Assembly: GCF_042731755.1 (NCBI RefSeq)
Contig: NZ_JBHWLR010000003.1
Span: forward strand, 248,001-312,000
From: Promicromonospora sp042731755
Lineage (GTDB): Bacteria > Actinomycetota > Actinomycetes > Actinomycetales > Cellulomonadaceae
DNA length: 64,000 bases
Direction of reading: 5' to 3'
Under the pieces are notes generated by a model. That model had not been told where the DNA came from. It made no database searches and worked only from the letters and a program-made list of their open reading frames with translations. The translations under genes were made by a program, and so were the position numbers. Shown piece after piece: positions 59,806 to 64,000 of the stretch (the first letter of the stretch is position 1; the number at the start of each line of letters is the position of its first letter).

Positions 59806-61262
59806 GTTTCGGCGGCGTCATCGGCTCCGAGGGTCGATCCTCCCGGGGCGCCCGGTCCGGCGGCGCCCGGTCCGGCACTGCGCAGTCCGACGGCGCCCAG
59901 GGCTGGCAACTCACCTCCGTGTACACCGCCGCCGTCGTGGCCGGCGTCGTCCTGCTCGCCCTGGGCGTGCTCGCCGGGCGAGCCGACCTGGCCCTGATCG
60001 GCGTGCCCGGCCTGCTCGCCGCGGCCTGGGCCCGGTCGAGGCGCCCGGACGACAAAGCCGCAGAGCCGCGCGGCACCCTCCGGGAGCCCGAAGGCTCGGC
60101 CACCGCCGGCGAGCTCACCGCCACGCTCCGCATCGCCCCCGGCGCCGCCGACGTCGTCCACCTGCGCATCGGCGCCGCCGGGCACCGCACCACCGAGGTG
60201 GCCCTGCGCGCGACACAGCATTCGACAGAGCACCCGACATCTCACGAGGCACCGCACGAGACCCCGCACGAGACGACGGCCCGCGACGTCCCGCTGCGCC
60301 TGTCGTCCGTCCGTACCGGGCCGCAGGACACCTTCGCGATCGACCTGCGCGGCTCGCTGCATGCGACCTGGGAGCAGGAGCCCGTGCAGGTGGGCGGCAC
60401 CCGCCGCCTCGTCCTGCCCGCCGCGGCGCCCCTCGGCAGGCTGCCCCTGCCGCAGCGGCTGCGCGGCCTCACCGGCCCCCACTCCTCGCGCCGGCTGGGC
60501 GACGGCGCCGAGCTGCGCGACATCCACCCCTTCACCCCGGGCGACCGCCTGCGCCGCATCGACTGGCGCACCACCGCCCGCCGCTCGCCCGACCTCGACA
60601 CCCTCTACGTGCGCCGCACCTACGCCACGGCCGAGGCCACCGCGGTGCTCGTCGTCGACTCCCGCGACGACGTCGGACCCGACCTGCACACCTGGCGCGG
60701 CTACGGCACCCTCCGCGTCGACGAACCCACCTCCCTCGACCTCGCCCGGCACGCCGCCGCCTCCGTAGCGCGCGCGCTGGTCGAGGGCGGCGACCGCGTC
60801 GGCCTGGAGGACCTCGCCCGACGCCGCCGGCCCCTGCCGCCCGCGTCCGGCCGCCGTCACCTGCGCCGCATCGTGCACGGCCTCGCCCTCGCGCACCCCA
60901 AAGACCGGGCCGCCGGCCACCGGGTCCGCCCGCCCCAGGTCCCCGCCGACGCCATCGTCTACCTCTTCACCACGGTGCTCGACGACGAGCCCCTGCACCT
61001 CGTGCGGACCTGGCGCACCAAGGGCCACCCCGTCGTCGTCATCGACACCCTGCCCGACGTCCACCCCGTCACCGAGAGCCACCTCCGCATCGCCTGGCGC
61101 ATCGCCCGCCTGGAACGCGAGGACCGGCTCGCCGCCCTCACCGGGGAGGGCGTACCCGTCGTCCGCTGGGCCGGCTCCGAACGCGACCGGGCCGCCATCA
61201 GGTTCGAGGCCCTCGCCCGCGCCGCCGAACGACACGTCCCCGGACGGACGGGCACCCCATGA
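59802..61262 (+). CDS. DUF58 domain protein
   Basis: A 486-residue membrane-anchored protein, two helices at about 35-80, a middle beta domain, and the DUF58 signature region (FTPGDRLRRIDWRTTARRSPDLDTLYVRRTYATAEATAVLVVDSRDD). The MIDAS-like D-x-S-R is present. Partner of MoxR. An insertion (QHSTEHPTSHEAPHETPHETT) is low complexity. ATGA overlaps on both sides. Confidence 0.92.
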   Translation: MSFGGVIGSEGRSSRGARSGGARSGTAQSDGAQGWQLTSVYTAAVVAGVVLLALGVLAGRADLALIGVPGLLAAAWARSRRPDDKAAEPRGTLREPEGSATAGELTATLRIAPGAADVVHLRIGAAGHRTTEVALRATQHSTEHPTSHEAPHETPHETTARDVPLRLSSVRTGPQDTFAIDLRGSLHATWEQEPVQVGGTRRLVLPAAAPLGRLPLPQRLRGLTGPHSSRRLGDGAELRDIHPFTPGDRLRRIDWRTTARRSPDLDTLYVRRTYATAEATAVLVVDSRDDVGPDLHTWRGYGTLRVDEPTSLDLARHAAASVARALVEGGDRVGLEDLARRRRPLPPASGRRHLRRIVHGLALAHPKDRAAGHRVRPPQVPADAIVYLFTTVLDDEPLHLVRTWRTKGHPVVVIDTLPDVHPVTESHLRIAWRIARLEREDRLAALTGEGVPVVRWAGSERDRAAIRFEALARAAERHVPGRTGTP

Positions 61263-61876
61263 ACCCCACCCGACCCGCCGACTGGTCCCACCTCCTGCGT
61301 TCGGCCCGCACCCGCCTGCGCCTGACCAGCGACCCCACCGCGCGCCCCCTGCCCGAGATCACCATCGAGACCGGACCCACCCTGCGCGGCTGGACCCTCC
61401 GCCTCGCCCTCGTCGTCCTCGTCCCCGCCCTGTTCCTCACCGCCGCCTCCCGCACCCCCGACCTGTCCTCCGGGATCGTCTGGAGCCTGGCCGCCCTCTT
61501 CACGATCCTCCTGGTGGTACGCCCCACCCCCGCGACAGCCGCCGGGGCGCTCGTCCTGGCCGCCCTGCTCTTCTGGGGCCTGTCCTCTGGCCCAGCCGCA
61601 GGCCTGTCGTTCGACCCGTGGTCCCTCCTCGTCGCACTCCTGGGCTACCTCGTCGCCCGCCTCACCTGGTGGGCCGCGCACGTCCCCCTCCGCGGCCGCG
61701 CCGAGATCGCCGCCCTGCTCACCGGCTGGCGGCGCGACCTCGTCGTCCTGGGCGGCACCGCCCTCCTCGCGGCGCTCGCGATGCTCGTCTCCGGGGCCAC
61801 GCTGCCGGGGGCCGTCCTGCTCGCCGCCGTCGGCGTGGCCGGGATCGCGTTCGTCGCGCTGGCGACTCACCGCTGA
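61259..61876 (+). CDS. Membrane protein at end of MoxR-DUF58 cluster
   Basis: A 205-residue protein with about six hydrophobic segments (LRLALVVLVPALFLTAAS; GIVWSLAALFTILLVV; ALVLAALLFWGLSSGP; LLVALLGYLVARLTWW; LVVLGGTALLAALAMLVSG). Begins with a 4-nt overlap. No family recognised. The transglutaminase-core gene usual in such clusters is not present. Confidence 0.8.
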   Translation: MNPTRPADWSHLLRSARTRLRLTSDPTARPLPEITIETGPTLRGWTLRLALVVLVPALFLTAASRTPDLSSGIVWSLAALFTILLVVRPTPATAAGALVLAALLFWGLSSGPAAGLSFDPWSLLVALLGYLVARLTWWAAHVPLRGRAEIAALLTGWRRDLVVLGGTALLAALAMLVSGATLPGAVLLAAVGVAGIAFVALATHR

Positions 61877-61927
61877 CCGCGTGACGATGGACGCGTCCCA
61901 CCGCCGGCCGGAACAGGAGGACCACCG

Positions 61928-62440
61928 ATGTCCCCGAAGCTGCCCCGCTACACCGTCCCGTCCCTCACACCCGAGCAGGGGGCGGAGGTCGCCGAGATCC
62001 TCCAGCAGCGGCTGCACGCGCTGAACGACCTGCACCTCACCCTCAAGCACGTGCACTGGAACGTTGTGGGGCCGCACTTCATCGGCGTCCACGAGATGCT
62101 CGACCCGCAGGTCGACGCCGTCCGCGCCATGGTCGACCAGATCGCCGAACGCATCGCCACCCTCGGCGTCGTGCCCGTGGGCACCCCCGGGGCGCTCGTC
62201 GCCTCCCGCACCTGGGACGACTACGCCCTCGGCCGCGCACCCGCCATCCAGCACCTCGCGGCCCTCGACGACGTGTACGCCGGCGTCATCACCGCGCACC
62301 GCAACGCCGCGGACGCCACGGCCAAGCTCGACGACGTCACCAACGACCTGCTCATCGGGCACCTGCACGACCTCGAGCAGTTCCACTGGTTCGTCCGCGC
62401 CCACCTGGAGTCGACGTCGGGCGCGCTCACGGAGTCCTGA
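61928..62440 (+). CDS. dps: Dps family DNA-binding ferritin
   Basis: A 170-residue protein. Ferroxidase helix HALNDLHLTLKHVHWNVVGPHFIGVHEMLDPQVDAVRAMVDQIAERIATLG and the C-terminal LDDVTNDLLIGHLHDLEQFHWFVRAHLES match Dps. It forms a dodecamer that oxidises Fe(II) with peroxide and coats DNA in starvation. ATG follows AGGAGG. Convergent with the ectoine operon across the second scaffold gap. Confidence 0.95.
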   Translation: MSPKLPRYTVPSLTPEQGAEVAEILQQRLHALNDLHLTLKHVHWNVVGPHFIGVHEMLDPQVDAVRAMVDQIAERIATLGVVPVGTPGALVASRTWDDYALGRAPAIQHLAALDDVYAGVITAHRNAADATAKLDDVTNDLLIGHLHDLEQFHWFVRAHLESTSGALTES

Positions 62441-62537
62441 GCTCAGCTCCCGCCGCCGAACGTGGCAAAAGACCCAGGTACCCCCGTGGCCCGGGCGTCT
62501 TGCCCATTCCGCACGGGTGGCCCACGAAAAAACCTCC

Positions 62538-62585
62538 GGGCTCGGACTTCCCCNNNNNNNNNNCACACCCACGGGGTCCGAGCCC
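62538..62585. terminator. Inverted repeat spanning the second scaffold gap
   Basis: GGGCTCGGAC (62538-62547) before the N run and GTCCGAGCCC (62576-62585) after it are exact reverse complements, with CCCC/GGGG able to extend the stem inward. It lies in the dps/ectC convergent region, so it is likely a terminator that blocked assembly. Confidence 0.6.
62554..62563. other. Scaffold gap (10 N)
   Basis: Ten N, true length unknown, inside the loop of an inverted repeat. Confidence 0.98.
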
Positions 62586-62676
62586 CACCCCCCCCCCCAA
62601 AGCGTCGGAAACCCCGGGTTCCTTCTGTGAACTGGGCCGTCTACCACGTTCGGCATGGGCGGCCGACGACGGAGCG

Positions 62677-63078
62677 TCAGGCCTGGAGCTCCTCCTGCGT
62701 CACCAGCGGGTACACGCCGTCGGCGTCATGCACCTCCCGCCCCGTCACGGGCGGGTTGAACGTGCAGATCAGCCGCAGGTCCGTCGTCGGCCGCATCGTG
62801 TGCTTCTCGTTGCCGTCCAGCAGGTACATCGTCCCGTCGGAGATCTGATGGCGCTCGCCGGTCTCCCGGTTCTCCAGCTCGCCGGTGCCGCCCACGCAGT
62901 ACACGGCCTCGATGTGGTTGGCGTACCACATCTCGGTCTCCGTCCCGGCGTACATGGTGGTCTCGTGGAACGAGAAGCCCACGCCCTCCTGGGCGAGCAC
63001 CAGGCGGCGGCTCCGCCAGGTCTCGGACCGCACATCGCGGTCGGTGTCCTCCAGGTCGGCCAGTCGCGTGACGATCAC
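62677..63078 (-). CDS. ectC: L-ectoine synthase
   Basis: A 133-residue cupin enzyme closing the ectoine ring from N-gamma-acetyl-diaminobutyrate. IVTRLADLEDTDRDVRSETWRSRRLVLAQEGVGFSFHETTMYAGTETEMWYANHIEAVYCVGGTGE, DGTMYLLDGNEKH and CTFNPPVTGREVHD are full family blocks. GTG 63078 overlaps the ectB stop by 4 nt (GTGA) and has AGGAC upstream. Ends the ect operon in this window. Confidence 0.97.
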   Translation of the reverse strand: MIVTRLADLEDTDRDVRSETWRSRRLVLAQEGVGFSFHETTMYAGTETEMWYANHIEAVYCVGGTGELENRETGERHQISDGTMYLLDGNEKHTMRPTTDLRLICTFNPPVTGREVHDADGVYPLVTQEELQA

Positions 63079-64000
63079 TTGGTGTCCTCTCCTCGGGGGT
63101 CTGCCTGGTTCGCAGGTCCGGCAACTTGGTGCCCGGAAACTTGGGGTCCGGAAACATCGCGGACAGCGCTGTCGTCGACCGCCGGCGCGCCCAGCACCTC
63201 GGCCGTCGCGGCCGCGATGATGTCGATGCCCGACCGCAGCTCGTCCGAGCCGATGGTCAGCGCGGGCATCGTCTTGAGCACCTCGTCCTCGGGGCCCGAC
63301 GTCTCCACCAGCAGGCCCCGCTCGTAGGACGCCGCGGCGACCTTCGACGCCGCCGACGGGTCGGGGAACTTGATGCCGGTGAGGAACCCCCGGCCCTTGA
63401 CGACGGCGCCGTCGTACCCGTTCGCGATCTGGGCCAGGCCGTCGTGCAGCTCGGTGGCGCGCGCCCTGACACCCTCGGCGAAGGTGTCGTTCGCCCAGAA
63501 CTGGTTCAGCGCCGCGGTGGCCGTGACGAACGAGGTGTTCTGCCCGCGGAACGTGCCGTTGTGCTCGCCGGGCTCCCACTGGTCCAGCTCGGGACGGATC
63601 AGGGTGAGCGCCATCGACAGCCCGAAGCCGGAGATCGACTTCGACAGGCACACGATGTCGGGCACGATGCCCGACTCCTCGAAGCTGAAGAACTCGCCCG
63701 TGCGGCCGCAGCCGGCCTGCACGTCGTCCAGGATCAGCAGGATCCCGTGGGCGCGGCACAGCTCGGACAGCGCGCGCAGCCACTCCGGCCGCGCCGCGCT
63801 GAGCCCGCCCTCGCCCTGCACGGACTCCACGATGATCGCCGCCGGCTTGTCCACACCGGAGCCGCTGTCGCTCAGCACCCGTTCGAGCCACAGGAAGTCC
63901 TCGGTGGCGCCCGAGAAGTAGTCGTCGTACGGGATCTTCGAGCTGTTGGTGAGCGGCAGGCCCGCGCCGTTGCGCTTCATCGAGTTGCCGGTCACCGACA
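63075..64000 (-). CDS. ectB: Diaminobutyrate-2-oxoglutarate transaminase, C-terminal part
   Basis: The last 307 or so residues of a class III aminotransferase; the N-terminus is beyond the right edge. IPYDDYFSGATEDFLWLERVL, VESVQGEGGLS, LDDVQAGCGRTGEFFSFE, and the PLP lysine in CLSKSISGFGLSMALTLIRPELDQWEPGEHNGTFRGQN identify EctB, first step of ectoine synthesis from aspartate semialdehyde. It overlaps ectC by 4 nt. ectA is expected just outside. Confidence 0.95.
   Translation of the reverse strand, partial: SVTGNSMKRNGAGLPLTNSSKIPYDDYFSGATEDFLWLERVLSDSGSGVDKPAAIIVESVQGEGGLSAARPEWLRALSELCRAHGILLILDDVQAGCGRTGEFFSFEESGIVPDIVCLSKSISGFGLSMALTLIRPELDQWEPGEHNGTFRGQNTSFVTATAALNQFWANDTFAEGVRARATELHDGLAQIANGYDGAVVKGRGFLTGIKFPDPSAASKVAAASYERGLLVETSGPEDEVLKTMPALTIGSDELRSGIDIIAAATAEVLGAPAVDDSAVRDVSGPQVSGHQVAGPANQADPRGEDTK

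Overview
The window is high-GC DNA with almost gap-free gene packing and many GTG starts. It carries actinobacterial hallmark genes: RbpA, the PafB/PafC WYL pair next to TatA/TatC and a HelY-type helicase, a 13E12-type DUF222-HNH gene with a LexA box, and ectoine genes. Together with a GH39 glycosidase/ABC sugar permease operon, this suggests a Micrococcales actinomycete, possibly of the Promicromonosporaceae/Cellulomonadaceae type. The family assignment is inference. The sequence is a draft scaffold: two 10-N gaps (19814-19823, 62554-62563) and one C/G homopolymer tract (about 2328-2374) mark weak points. I saw no tRNA, rRNA, CRISPR array or insertion sequence.

Layout. 1-2.3 kb: GH39 glycosidase (partial) and two sugar ABC permeases. 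2.4-4.9 kb: UvrA-like double ABC ATPase. 5-11.2 kb: AraC/VOC pair, aminoglycoside-phosphotransferase-fold kinase, secreted beta-rich protein, P-loop kinase, AhpD-like protein and a luciferase-like monooxygenase. 11.3-15.7 kb: small membrane protein, ACT-malic enzyme, GNAT, tyrosine phosphatase and a MerR-PP2C fusion. 15.8-19.7 kb: the most unusual stretch, with an Abi_2/HEPN protein followed by a structured RNA-like element, RNase Z, a small membrane protein and a degenerate DnaQ-like protein ending in an Lsr2-like domain. 20-24.1 kb: GalE, LysE-type exporter, an HxlR-peroxiredoxin fusion divergent from an MFS pump with a long operator between them. 24.2-25.8 kb: tyrosine recombinase with a peptidoglycan-binding-like insertion. 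26-29.7 kb: YciI/ECF sigma pair, two-HTH MerR regulator and an erythromycin-esterase-like enzyme. 30-33.4 kb: KfrA-like protein, VOC protein and the SOS-type HNH gene. 33.6-42 kb: S9 peptidase, PHP metallohydrolase, MFS transporter plus ChbG-type deacetylase, a lipoprotein and a low-complexity protein. 42-44 kb: FMN reductase and flavin monooxygenase under a perfect palindrome. 44.2-56.2 kb: RbpA, Lnt, amidohydrolase, HelY, TatC, TatA, a secreted protein, PafC and PafB. 56.2-61.9 kb: six overlapping genes (DUF3866, DUF4129, membrane protein, MoxR, DUF58, membrane protein). 61.9-64 kb: Dps, then EctC and partial EctB on the other strand.

How the parts work together. Several units pair a regulator with the enzyme or pump beside it: AraC/VOC, HxlR-Prx/MFS, double-MerR/esterase and YciI/ECF. 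Stress control recurs: a SigR-like promoter ahead of rbpA, a LexA box ahead of the HNH gene, and PafBC. Short tandem repeats of about 12-40 bp are common at gene ends, between genes and inside protein loops, and seem to be a general trait of this genome.

Most novel candidates are the HEPN gene with its 3' structured element, the recombinase with the peptidoglycan-binding insertion, the pseudo-exonuclease/Lsr2 protein and the MerR-PP2C fusion.
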